Positions 15,986 through 28,001 are shown, counted from the first letter of the stretch. The stretch: DNA of 32,356 bases from Acidobacteriota bacterium (GCA_016201275.1 JACQDB010000073.1:1-32356), one strand, 5' to 3'. Made by a program: numbers and translations. The notes: generated by a model not told the origin, from the sequence alone.

Positions 15986-17338
15986 TCACTCTTTGACGCA
16001 ATCTATTTCCCCGTCGGCTAGGCGCACACGAAGCCGCTCGCCTTGTTGAATCTTATCGGCGCGTTTGATGATGCGCCCTTGCTGGTCAAAAGCAAGGGCG
16101 TAGCCTCTGGCCAACACCGCCAGCGGCGACAGCGAATGCAGCTTGCCCATAGCGATAGCCAAGCGTTCGCGGTCGCGGTCAAGCCTTGTGCGCGAAGCCG
16201 CCGCGAGCCGTGTCCGCAACACCGCGAAAGCGCCAAGTTGACTGGCCAGTTGGTGCCTGATGTTGGCATCGCGTATGCGGAGTTTTAATTTTTCATGCGC
16301 GGCGCGGCGCGTCTTGATAGATTCTTTGAACGCCGCTTCCATCGCATAAACCGCATCATCGCAGGCTTGCGCTAAATTTTTTATGCGTGCCGGAACTTCC
16401 AGGAAGGCGCGACTGCTTTCCGCTTCGGCAAGGGCGTTCTGCGCTTCGATTAATTGATAGCGCAGCGCCGTTACCATGCCTTGCATCAATCCCGCCAATC
16501 GAACCACCACTTCATCACGCGCCATTGAGACGATTTCCGCCGCCGCCGATGGCGTCGAAGCGCGCAGGTCGGCGACGAAATCGGCAATCGTGAAATCGGT
16601 TTCGTGACCGATGGCAGCAATCACCGGAACCGGCGAAGCAAAGATAGCTCTGGCGACCGCTTCTTCATTGAACGCCCATAAATCTTCTACCGAACCGCCG
16701 CCGCGCCCGACGATGATGACTTCAACATCGGCTTGGCGTGTGAGGTTTCCGATGGCCTGCGCGATTTCCGCCGCCGCGCCTTCGCCCTGTACCCGCGCCG
16801 GAGCGATTAAAATGTTGACCGCAGCGTTGCGCCGCGTCAGCACTCTTACGATGTCGCGCAAGGCCGCGCCGGTCGGCGACGTGACCACGCCTATGGTGCG
16901 CGGCAAGAGCGGCAATTCGCGTTTGCGGGCGATGTCGAACAAGCCCTCGGCATCGAGGCGGCGTTTCAATTGCTCGAAGGCCAGTTGCAAAGCGCCTATG
17001 CCAAGCGGTTCGAGTGCATCAACGATGAGTTGATATTCGCCGCGTGCTTCATACACCGAGATGCGACCACGGGCGCGCACCCGCAAGCCGTCTTCGGGCG
17101 TGAAGCGAATCAAGCGATTCTGCATACGAAAACTGGCGCAACGCAAGGTCGCGCCTTCGTCCTTCATAGAGAAGTACCAATGGCCGGACGAGTGGCGTTT
17201 GAAATTCGAGATTTCGCCTTCGACCCAGGCATCCACGAAACGATTTTCCACATGGATTTTCAGTTGCGCGGTGAATTCGGAAACCGTCAACGCCGAGCGC
17301 TCCTGCATCAGTTGTTCGAGGAAAGATAGTTGCGACAT
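15986..17338 (-). CDS. xseA: Exodeoxyribonuclease VII large subunit
   Basis: A 450-aa XseA, the catalytic subunit of exonuclease VII, which cuts single-stranded DNA from both ends in the cytosol. It has an N-terminal OB fold (WVEGEISNFKRHSSGHWYFSMKD), then the conserved catalytic core: GVVTSPTGAALRDI, the VIIVGRGGGSVEDLWAFNEE signature and ASPVPVIAAIGHETDFTIAD. A long helical, Ala/Arg-rich C-terminal region follows, ending in SPLAVLARGYAL. The ATG at 17338 (MSQLSFLEQL) is chosen because CCAGGAA lies eight to ten bases upstream; the frame runs on to 17422 without an RBS. Its partner xseB lies at 10243-10482. Confidence 0.96.
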   Translation of the reverse strand: MSQLSFLEQLMQERSALTVSEFTAQLKIHVENRFVDAWVEGEISNFKRHSSGHWYFSMKDEGATLRCASFRMQNRLIRFTPEDGLRVRARGRISVYEARGEYQLIVDALEPLGIGALQLAFEQLKRRLDAEGLFDIARKRELPLLPRTIGVVTSPTGAALRDIVRVLTRRNAAVNILIAPARVQGEGAAAEIAQAIGNLTRQADVEVIIVGRGGGSVEDLWAFNEEAVARAIFASPVPVIAAIGHETDFTIADFVADLRASTPSAAAEIVSMARDEVVVRLAGLMQGMVTALRYQLIEAQNALAEAESSRAFLEVPARIKNLAQACDDAVYAMEAAFKESIKTRRAAHEKLKLRIRDANIRHQLASQLGAFAVLRTRLAAASRTRLDRDRERLAIAMGKLHSLSPLAVLARGYALAFDQQGRIIKRADKIQQGERLRVRLADGEIDCVKE

Positions 17339-17477
17339 AACGGATTCCTGGCTGATTCTGGAAATCAGATAATGCAGAATAGTACACCGAAGCGTGCGCC
17401 GCGCAAAGTTGAGGCGAGGCAAAATCTATTATGGCGACGATGAATGTCCGAACGGTTTGTAGGAGAATGCTGCGCGC

Positions 17478-17630
17478 ATGAAATTCTTATTCATTTTTTC
17501 GCTGCTCATCGGTTTATTGGCAAACCATTCTGTCGCGGTTATCGCGCAAACAGCGCTCGGCGTCGGACGCCAATACAGCAGCGTCGAACGTCTGCAAAGC
17601 GCTTTACGTCATCCGGGTCGTCGGCTATAA
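17478..17630 (+). CDS. Possible small secreted peptide (50 aa)
   Basis: An ATG at 17478 opens a 50-codon frame, MKFLFIFSLLIGLLANHSVA..., with a textbook signal-peptide start (one Lys, a hydrophobic core, AQT-like cleavage sites near residue 24) and a short basic tail. AGGAG lies 12 bases upstream, a long spacing. It sits in the 421-base gap between the divergent xseA and the large exported protein gene. No family is recognised and no homolog can be checked here; it may be a chance frame or the decayed front of a longer gene. Nothing else is seen in the gap. Confidence 0.3.
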   Translation: MKFLFIFSLLIGLLANHSVAVIAQTALGVGRQYSSVERLQSALRHPGRRL

Positions 17631-17759
17631 TCTGGTTCCTTCAAGGCTCGTCATCTGAGGGGAAAAAGCCACAATCTCACAACCACGGCAGTCAACTTAG
17701 CAGGCGTGTGTAAGCTCTGTCCCCATTATGTTCATTTTACTGTTTGGAGTAAGTACATC

Positions 17760-20534
17760 ATGAAATCCTCATTGGAACGGCTCAATGGGTTTGCCAATCG
17801 GCGAACCATGTTTTTCTTGACTCTCCTGTTGGCGCTCGCCTTCGCGCTTACCGCCACTACCTGGTTCAACAGCGGCAGCAGCAAGGCCGCCAGCCTGATG
17901 CCTGCGCCGCGTGCCGGTGACGCTTGCACCAACGCCACGATCATCAATCCGACGGCGCTGCCGTTTACCGAAAACGCCACCACGGAGGGCGCTAATAATG
18001 ACTTAGACCCGACCAGCAGCGGTTGCGCCAATGGCGCGGGCCTGGATGTGGTCTATGCTTTTACGCCCGCCGTGACCGGCGTGTATGCGTTGGGCGTGAC
18101 GCCGCTGAATAATTCCAATTTCGACCCTAGCCTATATATTGTGACAGATTGCTCTAATCCTACCGGTTCTTGTGTGGCAGGCGTCAATGCGAATTCCGTT
18201 GGCAAAGGCGAAGTCTTAACCACCAACCTCAACGCCGGTACGCAGTATTTCATTGTGGTGGACAGTCCTATCTTTGGCGGCGCGGGGCCGTTTCATTTCT
18301 CGTTGCGACGCGGCGGCCCGACCAACGACACTTGCGAAACGCCCACCATTATTGATCCGGCGCGCTTGCCGTTTTCCGCGATGGGCACCACCGTTGGCGC
18401 GAACAACGATTTGAATCCGCAAACGCCTTGCCTGCGCTCGAACCAATCGGGCAGAGGCGCGGATGTGGTTTATCAATTCACCTCGCCGGATTCGCAGAAC
18501 TATCAAGTGACGGTCACGCCGGTTGGCAACTACGACGTGTCGGTTTATATCCTCACCAATTGCGCCACCAACGCCGCCTGTACTTCGGGTGACGTAGGCG
18601 GCAGCGGCGTTGCCGAATCGGTGCGCCGCAATCTGACGGCAGGCACTACTTACTTTATCGTGGTGGATGGGTTCGGCACGGATGCCGGTGACTTTACTAT
18701 CACCTTGGAGCCGACCATTCCCATAGCGCCACCCGCACCGACCGATTTGCGCGTTACTGCTGTCACCTCGTCGCGGGTGGATTTGGCGTGGACTGATAAT
18801 TCCATCAATGAGCAAGGGTTCAAAGTGGAACGCAGTCTGGACGGTCAGACATTTACGGAAATCGCTACGGTGGCTGCGAATGTGACCACCTACAGCGACA
18901 CAACGGTAGCGCCTTCGACGCTCTATTTTTATCGCGTCTTCGCGTTCAACAATTTCGGCAATTCGCAGCCCACCAATGTGGTAGATGCGACGACCCCGAC
19001 CCCGCCGCCGCCGCCGCTTCCGCTCATCAGCGTGTCGCCCGACCCGGTGGATTTCGGCACGGTACGCACGACCGCAACGGCGACCGTGACCATTGCCAAT
19101 ACCGGCGGTGCAGCTTTGGTGATTACGGAGATCACCAATCCCGCCGCGCCGTTTTCCATCGTCAACAAACCGGCCTTGCCTTTGACCATCGCCGCCGGTC
19201 AGACCGCGCTATTGACGGTGCAATTTGCGCCGCTCTCTTCGCAAGTTTTCAGCGGCTCGTTCGTCATTCGCAGCAATGCTTCCAACACCGCAGAAGCGAC
19301 CGTGAATCTGCGCGGCATCGGTTCAGCGGTTCCGGTAGCCAATCTTGATGTGCCGACCAGCTTGGTGGATTTTCAAGGCAGTTCGACCTTCATCTTTGAA
19401 GTGAAGAACACCGGCGATGCCGATTTGATTATCTCCAGCATCTTTACGCCGACCGCGCCTTTTTCTTTGAGCGGCGCTCCAGCCTTTCCGGCGACCTTCA
19501 AACCGGGCGAAAGCGCCTTGTTGACGATAGCCTTTGCGCCACCCGCCATCGGCGTCTTTCAAGGCTCGTTCACCATCATCAGCAATGACCCGGATTCCTT
19601 GTTGAGCGTGATTTATTTGAAAGGCACGAGTACGACAAGCAGCGAGGCCTTGAAACTGCGCGTGCCTTTGCAGGTCACGGCAGTTGCCGGAGCTACCACT
19701 ACCATCAATGTTGTTGCGGTCAACGGCACCAATTCCGACATACGCTTGACGGCCACCGCCGCGTCAGGCGGCACCTTCACCGACCGTGGCAACGGCAAAG
19801 GCGATATGGTGTTGAATCTGCCAACCACAGCCAGCGGACGCTTCTTGATTACCTACAGGGCAACCGACGGCGCGAATCGCCTGAAGACCGGCCAGAGCGT
19901 TGTCAACATCGTCGCGGCTGCCGACACCCACAACGTGCAAGTGACTTTGCAAGCGCCGCAGGTTGCGCCCAACGCGCCTGCCAATGTCTTTGCGTTCGAT
20001 CAGTCCTTCACGCAACTTGCGCTCGGCGGTTTGGAGGGTGATAACCTTGCGCCGCAGGATGCCGCAGGGTTGACGACTTACCTGGTTTATCGTTCCGACA
20101 ATCCCGGCGTGCAGGCGACGCCGAACAATTTAGTCGGGATGTTTGCTGCCGGTCAGTCTGCTTACCTTGATCGAGTCCCGGTGGCGGCGACTTCGGCGAA
20201 GGTCTTTTATTATGTGGTGACGGCGCTCTATGCAAGCGGCACAGAGAGTGCGGCTTCCGGTGAAACTTCAAACGCGCCGCGCCTGCTCAATCCGCGCTAC
20301 AAGAAGAAGCAGTTGAGTTTCACGGCGACCAATTCCAACATCGGCATCGGCGCGGTGGTCATCGTTGACGGGCGCGAAAGCTTTCCTTTGACGCGCAGCG
20401 GCGAGTTGATTGTTGTGGAGAAGAACGCCACCAGCACGCCCGGCAGATTGATGCAGAAAGGGCTGGTGCAATCCGGCTCACGGCTGCAAATCCGCAATCC
20501 TAACGGGGCGCTGTCGGCTCCCGTTACGCTTTAA
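17760..20534 (+). CDS. Exported multi-domain surface protein (PPC, FN3, ASPM/Hydin-like)
   Basis: A 924-aa exported protein. After a basic start, a hydrophobic segment (~17-35) serves as signal peptide or anchor. Two PPC-like domains follow (each with DVVYAFT/DVVYQFT and TQYFIVVDS/TTYFIVVDG, ~50-310), then an FN3 domain (PTDLRVTAVTSSRVDLAWTD, ~320-405), a Pro-rich linker, two ASPM-SPD2-Hydin-like domains (VDFGTV...ATVTIANTGGAAL and VDFQGSSTFIFEVKNTGDADL, ~415-620) and further beta modules. The end (~840-924) resembles the tail of the protease at 20761-24147. No catalytic motif is seen, so adhesion or scaffolding is inferred. ATG 17760 has GGAG 11 bases upstream. Its transcript ends at a strong terminator. 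Confidence 0.85.
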   Translation: MKSSLERLNGFANRRTMFFLTLLLALAFALTATTWFNSGSSKAASLMPAPRAGDACTNATIINPTALPFTENATTEGANNDLDPTSSGCANGAGLDVVYAFTPAVTGVYALGVTPLNNSNFDPSLYIVTDCSNPTGSCVAGVNANSVGKGEVLTTNLNAGTQYFIVVDSPIFGGAGPFHFSLRRGGPTNDTCETPTIIDPARLPFSAMGTTVGANNDLNPQTPCLRSNQSGRGADVVYQFTSPDSQNYQVTVTPVGNYDVSVYILTNCATNAACTSGDVGGSGVAESVRRNLTAGTTYFIVVDGFGTDAGDFTITLEPTIPIAPPAPTDLRVTAVTSSRVDLAWTDNSINEQGFKVERSLDGQTFTEIATVAANVTTYSDTTVAPSTLYFYRVFAFNNFGNSQPTNVVDATTPTPPPPPLPLISVSPDPVDFGTVRTTATATVTIANTGGAALVITEITNPAAPFSIVNKPALPLTIAAGQTALLTVQFAPLSSQVFSGSFVIRSNASNTAEATVNLRGIGSAVPVANLDVPTSLVDFQGSSTFIFEVKNTGDADLIISSIFTPTAPFSLSGAPAFPATFKPGESALLTIAFAPPAIGVFQGSFTIISNDPDSLLSVIYLKGTSTTSSEALKLRVPLQVTAVAGATTTINVVAVNGTNSDIRLTATAASGGTFTDRGNGKGDMVLNLPTTASGRFLITYRATDGANRLKTGQSVVNIVAAADTHNVQVTLQAPQVAPNAPANVFAFDQSFTQLALGGLEGDNLAPQDAAGLTTYLVYRSDNPGVQATPNNLVGMFAAGQSAYLDRVPVAATSAKVFYYVVTALYASGTESAASGETSNAPRLLNPRYKKKQLSFTATNSNIGIGAVVIVDGRESFPLTRSGELIVVEKNATSTPGRLMQKGLVQSGSRLQIRNPNGALSAPVTL

Positions 20535-20554
20535 CGGTTGTCGGTTGAGGCGTG

Positions 20555-20590
20555 AAAAAGCCCGATTTCATTGATGAAATCGGGCTTTTT
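20555..20590 (+). terminator. Rho-independent terminator
   Basis: AAAAAGCCCGATTTCAT (20555-20571) pairs perfectly with 20574-20590 and runs into a T tract. It lies 20 bases past the stop codon of the exported protein gene. The A tract on the left side means it could also work for leftward transcripts. The rest of 20591-20760 shows nothing recognisable. Confidence 0.92.
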
Positions 20591-20760
20591 TTATGCTCTT
20601 GTGCGGACTTCATCAGGCCATGCGGGTTATCGCTTCATTTCAAGATGCCCGATTTATCCAGCCAAACAGCGATGCACGTCAGACCGCCCAAGCCGCCGAT
20701 TCATCCGAGCAACCCATATTTATGGAGCAATGCAAGATAATCATCGGTCGGCCTCCGTAA

Positions 20761-24147
<3,387 letters not shown>

Positions 24148-24494
24148 AAAAACTCCCGAAATTGCAGGCACACGATTCCGCTCGGCAAGACCTGATGACC
24201 GTGAGGAAAAACTTTTTTATGAGTCCGAGAAGGGGCGAATCGCTGCACATTGGCGAAATGTCAAAACCGCAGGGGCAGAAACCTTCGATAAACAATGCCG
24301 CGATGGTAAGATACCGAAGGCCGCTAGTCAATAGTTTTTCACTGTGAAGAAGCGCCGGTGCGCGGTGGTAAAGCGTTTCAAATACCTATCTCCTCAGCCC
24401 ATCGGGGCGATCTGTCTATAGCCTGTACAGGTAGATAATTTCGTAGCTCCTATGCTCAACTTTGTACATTTTTCAGAGGCGAACCAGCCTTGCT

Positions 24495-24790
24495 AATCCC
24501 CCCGACGGCAATCGGGGGATAGTTGAAATCCAACCTACGCAACGCCGCGAAAGATCAACGAATCCCCCGACGGCAGTCGGGGGATTCTTAAAGCCCAACC
24601 TACGAAACGCTGCCTACGATAAACGAATCCCCCCGATGGAAATCGGGGGATAGTTAAAGTCCAACCTTGCCCGAGGCTCAAGGCTGGACTTTAACCATCC
24701 CCCAACTGCCGTTGGGGGGATTGCAAAAAAACTTTGCTTGCTTGGTGTAGGTAGGACTTTAAGCATCCCCCGATTTCCATCGGGGGGATT
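24495..24790. repeat. Array of five 42-bp hairpin repeats (3 forward, 2 reverse)
   Basis: Forward units lie at 24495-24536, 24561-24601 and 24626-24667; reverse units at 24681-24722 and 24749-24790. They have the same tail as array A (TTAAAGTCCAACCT) and face each other around CTTGCCCGAGGCTCAAGG. Stems vary as pairs: CCCGAC/GTCGGG, CCCGAT/ATCGGG and CCCAAC/GTTGGG all occur, with loops GGCA or GGAA. The spacers match those of array A in reverse orientation. Confidence 0.88.
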
Positions 24791-24914
24791 CAGACGAATT
24801 GCCTCACGACCTCGGCTCTCCGTTGCTAAATTTTTCAGTGGCGAAGTAACCTGATTTCATAGGCTTTTTCAGCACTTAGAGCGGTTTTCCTATCTGTGTA
24901 CGGAACGCGCTATC

Positions 24915-24963
24915 GTTGAGCAGCGGTCTTCGACCGCACGAAGGTCTTCGACCGCCGCTCAAC
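24915..24963. repeat. Inverted repeat with internal 13-bp direct repeat
   Basis: GTTGAGCAGCGGTC (24915-24928) pairs with 24950-24963 (13 of 14). Inside, GGTCTTCGACCGC is repeated exactly at 24925-24937 and 24943-24955. It is part of the extra segment of element B, which is also bracketed by AGAGCGGTTT (24878-24887) and AAACCGCTCT (24993-25002). Confidence 0.75.
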
Positions 24964-25000
24964 GGGTTTGAGGTTTCCTTAATCTCAAACACAAACCGCT

Positions 25001-25148
25001 CTATATGCGCGGCACACCAAGATTCGGGAGATGAAACTTGGCGCACCGCATGAATGTTCATCGGGCCGCGGCGGTCTTACCAAATCTTGGTGTGCCGCGC
25101 ATATAGAATTATTGAACCTCAGATTGTTGAGGTGAGGTTCAATAATTC
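25001..25148. repeat. Two adjoining perfect inverted repeats
   Basis: The first pair has perfect 24-bp arms at 25001-25024 and 25083-25106, with a 58-base interior. The second pair shares the joining base: 16-bp perfect arms at 25106-25121 and 25133-25148 around GATTGTTGAGG. The loop can instead pair CCTCA (25117-25121) with TGAGG (25128-25132), giving two exclusive folds. Confidence 0.85.
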
Positions 25149-25356
25149 CAGGCGCGAACCGCAACGTCAGCGCTTGATTGGTGTGGTTCAATTTGAAATT
25201 GTACAAAGTCGAGCTATGGAGCTACGAAATTGGTTTGCACTTTTTTCTATAGACAGGTCGCGCCTATGGAGTTGCAACTGGCGAAAAATGTAGGCGCTCT
25301 GCTGTACAACTCCGGCGGCACAATTTAGAGTTCAACGGTGAGGTGAAGCAGTGGGT

Positions 25357-25944
25357 ATGAACATACAGACCAGCGAAATGGTGAATCCGCAAACCGCGCC
25401 GCGCATACTGGACATCGGTTGCGGCGCAAACAAAGTGGCAGGCGCAATCGGTATGGACATCAATCCGAAAACGGCTGCCGATGTCATACACGATCTGGAC
25501 GATTTGCCGTATCCGTTTGCCGATGATTCGTTCGATGAAATCATCGGTCGCCACGTCATCGAACACGTCACCAATCCGCTCGCCGTGATGTGCGAATTGC
25601 ATCGCATTACGCGCTCAGGCGGCGTCGTCAAACTGGTCGCGCCGCATTGGACGAATCCCGATTTTGCTACCGATTTGACCCATCGCAATCATTTGAACAG
25701 CTATTCGTTTCGCAATCTGACCGCAGACCGTGCGGTGTTCGAGTTCTATGCCGAGGTGAGATTTCGCCAGCGTCTGGTGCGCGTGACGATCTTGAATTTG
25801 TGGAAGATTTTCGGCGTTGAATTTTTGGTGAACCTCGATCAGCGCTTTCCACGGATGCGCTTCATACGCAAATTCTGGGAGCAATATTTGAATGCCATCG
25901 TGCGCGGCAAAGAGATTTATTTTGAACTGGAAGTCCTCAAATAA
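25357..25944 (+). CDS. Class I SAM-dependent methyltransferase
   Basis: A 195-aa methyltransferase of the Methyltransf_11 type. Motif I is ILDIGCGANKVAGAIGMDINP, giving the SAM glycine loop and the acidic MDI at strand 2. DLDDLPYPFADDSFDEIIGRHVIEHV is the typical motif II/III region, and RSGGVVKLVAPHW follows. The target is unknown; relatives often act on lipids, sugars or small metabolites. A GTG at 25351 also fits: GAGGTGA at 25340-25346 is 4 bases before the GTG and 10 before the ATG. It follows element B and precedes gpmI by about 110 bases, separated by a hairpin. It is likely soluble and cytosolic. Confidence 0.83.
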   Translation: MNIQTSEMVNPQTAPRILDIGCGANKVAGAIGMDINPKTAADVIHDLDDLPYPFADDSFDEIIGRHVIEHVTNPLAVMCELHRITRSGGVVKLVAPHWTNPDFATDLTHRNHLNSYSFRNLTADRAVFEFYAEVRFRQRLVRVTILNLWKIFGVEFLVNLDQRFPRMRFIRKFWEQYLNAIVRGKEIYFELEVLK

Positions 25945-25953
25945 ACGCCGATG

Positions 25954-25985
25954 ATTTGCCGCGCCAGCCTGACCACGCGGCAAAT
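25954..25985 (+). terminator. Hairpin after methyltransferase gene
   Basis: ATTTGCCGCG (25954-25963) and CGCGGCAAAT (25976-25985) form perfect 10-bp arms with a 12-nt loop, nine bases past the stop codon. No long T tract follows, so it is either a weak terminator or an mRNA-stabilising hairpin. Confidence 0.5.
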
Positions 25986-26055
25986 GCGCTTGTCATTGCT
26001 TGAACCTCGCCTGTAACCTTATATGTTTCATTTCACCGAAAATTCGGAGGAGAGC

Positions 26056-27603
26056 GTGAAGAGGTTTCATCATACACCGCTGGCTTTAATCATACTGGAC
26101 GGCTTCGGTCACACCGACAAGACCGAAGGCAATGCTATCGCGCTGGCCAACACGCCGCATTTCGACAAGTGGTTTGCCAACTATCCGCACACCTTGATTG
26201 ATGGCTCAGGCCGCAGCGTCGGCTTGCCTAGCGGGCAGATGGGCAACAGCGAGGTCGGGCATTTGAACATGGGCGCTGGGCGCATCGTCCACATGGACAT
26301 TTCCCGCATAGACGTAGCCATTGAAACCGGCGAGTTCTTTAACAATCCGGCCTTGATGCAGGCCATGAATCATGCCAATGAAAATCAATCGGCATTGCAT
26401 TTGATCGGGCTGATTGGTTGGGGCGGCGTTCATGCATGGCAAGAGCATATTTATGCGTTGTTGAGAATGGCCAAAGAGCGCCAGGTCGAGCGCGTCTTCA
26501 TACACGCTTTTCTGGACGGACGCGACACCGCACCGGATTCGGGCGCGGGATTCGTTGCCGAACTCGAAGCCAAAATTCATGAATACGGCATCGGCAAAAT
26601 CGCTACGCTCATCGGGCGCTATTACGCTATGGATCGAGACCAACGCTGGGAGCGCACCGAAAAGGCTTATCAATTATTGGTGCGCGGCGAAGGCCGCAAG
26701 CGCGAACACGCGGTTGATGCAGTCCGCGAATTTTATCAGGAAGGCATCACCGACGAATTCATGCAGCCGATTCTTCTGGTGGATGAACAGCAACAACCTA
26801 TCGCTACGATTAAGGAAAATGACAGCGTGGTGTTTTTTAATTTTCGCGCCGACCGCGCACGGCAAATCACTCGCGCTGTTACCGAAGCAGGCTTTGACGG
26901 ATTCGCGGTCAACGACCGCCCACAAGTCTTGTACACCTGCATGACGCAATACAACTATGCGTTCAAACTGCCGGTGGCTTTTGGTCCCGAAAGTCACGAA
27001 GAGATTCTTGCCGATGTGTTTGCCGAAGCCGGCATACGCAATCTACGCATTGCCGAGACCGAAAAGTACGCTCACGTCACGTTCTTTTTCAACGGCGGTG
27101 AAGAGCAAGAGTTTCCCGGCGAAAAGCGCATACTGATTCCGTCGCCGAAAGTCGCTACTTATGATTTGCAGCCCGAAATGAGCGCCTATCAATTGACTGA
27201 AGCGTTGTTGAACGAGATCGCCAGCGATGGATACGACACCTTCATCGTCAATTATGCCAACGCCGATATGGTCGGTCACACGGGCTTTCTGGATGCGGCA
27301 ATCAAAGCGGTAGAAACGCTCGACGAATGTTTAGGCCGCGTCGTCGAAGCGATTTGCGCGAAAGGCGGCGCAGTGATTATCACCGCCGATCACGGCAACA
27401 TCGAACAGATGATTAATTACGACACCGGACAACCGTTCACCGCGCACACCACCAATCCGGTGCCGTTTCTGTTGATAGATAATTATCAAGGCAGGCTGCG
27501 CGCAGGCGGCTCTTTGCAGGATGTCGCGCCGACCATTTTAGGCATATTGGGCATCGCGCAACCCAAGCAGATGACCGGGCAGGATTTGCGAATTAGCCAA
27601 TAA
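26056..27603 (+). CDS. gpmI: 2,3-bisphosphoglycerate-independent phosphoglycerate mutase
   Basis: A 515-aa cofactor-independent mutase that interconverts 3- and 2-phosphoglycerate in glycolysis and gluconeogenesis, using two Mn ions. From the GTG at 26056, Asp15 in ILDGFG binds metal and Ser65 in GQMGNSEVGHLNMG is the phosphoserine nucleophile. Further landmarks are HAFLDGRDTAPDSG, IGRYYAMDRDQRWERTEKAY, FFNFRADRARQITR, NYANADMVGHTG and TADHGNIEQM. Length matches the ~510-aa family norm. GTG is preferred because GGAGG lies five bases upstream; an ATG at 26023 would add 11 residues lacking family similarity. It is not in a glycolytic operon here. Confidence 0.97.
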   Translation: MKRFHHTPLALIILDGFGHTDKTEGNAIALANTPHFDKWFANYPHTLIDGSGRSVGLPSGQMGNSEVGHLNMGAGRIVHMDISRIDVAIETGEFFNNPALMQAMNHANENQSALHLIGLIGWGGVHAWQEHIYALLRMAKERQVERVFIHAFLDGRDTAPDSGAGFVAELEAKIHEYGIGKIATLIGRYYAMDRDQRWERTEKAYQLLVRGEGRKREHAVDAVREFYQEGITDEFMQPILLVDEQQQPIATIKENDSVVFFNFRADRARQITRAVTEAGFDGFAVNDRPQVLYTCMTQYNYAFKLPVAFGPESHEEILADVFAEAGIRNLRIAETEKYAHVTFFFNGGEEQEFPGEKRILIPSPKVATYDLQPEMSAYQLTEALLNEIASDGYDTFIVNYANADMVGHTGFLDAAIKAVETLDECLGRVVEAICAKGGAVIITADHGNIEQMINYDTGQPFTAHTTNPVPFLLIDNYQGRLRAGGSLQDVAPTILGILGIAQPKQMTGQDLRISQ

Positions 27604-27661
27604 ATCCGCCGGTTTTTACATAGCCAGTGGTGTTATCATCAAGGCCAAAGGAGAACGCCAA

Positions 27662-27949
27662 ATGCAAAATCTGAACCTCACGCCTGAACTTGCGAAGCAG
27701 CTACTGGCCGAAGCCGCAGCGCACGGCATCTCGGTTACCGAACTGCTCGAAGCGGTGATTGAAAGCGCTGCAAGCGCAGAGTCGAACGCAGCGCAGGAAG
27801 AACATTTTCAACACCGCGCTACGCCCGAAGAATGGGCGAAGGCGATAAGAGAACTGGTCGAAAACTTTCCGCAGAAAGCACCACCCTTATCCGATTATGC
27901 AGTAAGCCGCGAAAGCATTTATGCCGAGAGAAAAGATAGCCAGCTATGA
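27662..27949 (+). CDS. Orphan VapB-like antitoxin
   Basis: A 95-aa acidic protein. The N-terminal part (NLTPELAKQLLAEAAAHGISVTELLEAVIE) fits a ribbon-helix-helix DNA-binding or dimerisation unit. The C-terminal part (LSDYAVSRESIYAERKDSQL) has the look of toxin-binding tails of VapB-type antitoxins that precede PIN toxins. AAAGGAGAA gives a good RBS. Its TGA overlaps an ATG (ATGA), the usual coupling to a toxin gene, but only a decayed start of one follows (27946-28001). If so, the antitoxin is an orphan and may repress itself or neutralise toxins elsewhere. Assignment is from sequence style, not a search. Confidence 0.65.
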   Translation: MQNLNLTPELAKQLLAEAAAHGISVTELLEAVIESAASAESNAAQEEHFQHRATPEEWAKAIRELVENFPQKAPPLSDYAVSRESIYAERKDSQL

Positions 27950-28001
27950 ACGAACGGTAATACTTTTTGATTGCGACACCATAAATTTTTTTAGGAGATA
28001 G
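27946..28001 (+). pseudogene. Vestige of a PIN-domain (VapC-like) toxin start
   Basis: The ATG that overlaps the antitoxin stop reads MNER and then stops. One base out of frame, from 27957, the DNA reads VILFDCDTINFF, which resembles the first strand and catalytic Asp segment of VapC PIN toxins (ILFDTD-type). Restoring one base would give MNER-VILFDCDTINFF. The frame ends at a TAG at 27999-28001, just before ychF, so about 115-120 residues of a normal toxin are missing. The stretch is short and the resemblance could be chance. Confidence 0.4.

Larger units (their letters stand above)
24408..25260. mobile_element. Composite palindromic repeat element B with long terminal inverted repeats
   Basis: A non-coding element of 853 bp. 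Its ends are imperfect inverted repeats: 24408-24421 with 25247-25260 (13 of 14) and 24437-24468 with 25200-25231 (28 of 32). The inner pair contains the TC(A/G)ACTTTGTACA box of element A. Bases 24462-24843 are an inverted copy of element A's array region: the A right edge (CGCCTCTGAAAAATGTAC) appears reversed at the B left, and the A left edge (CTGAAAAATTTAGCAACGGAG) reversed at 24821-24841. B carries about 330 extra bases (24870-25199) of nested hairpins absent from A. No coding sequence is supported. Bases 24148-24407 upstream hold nothing recognised. Confidence 0.72.
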
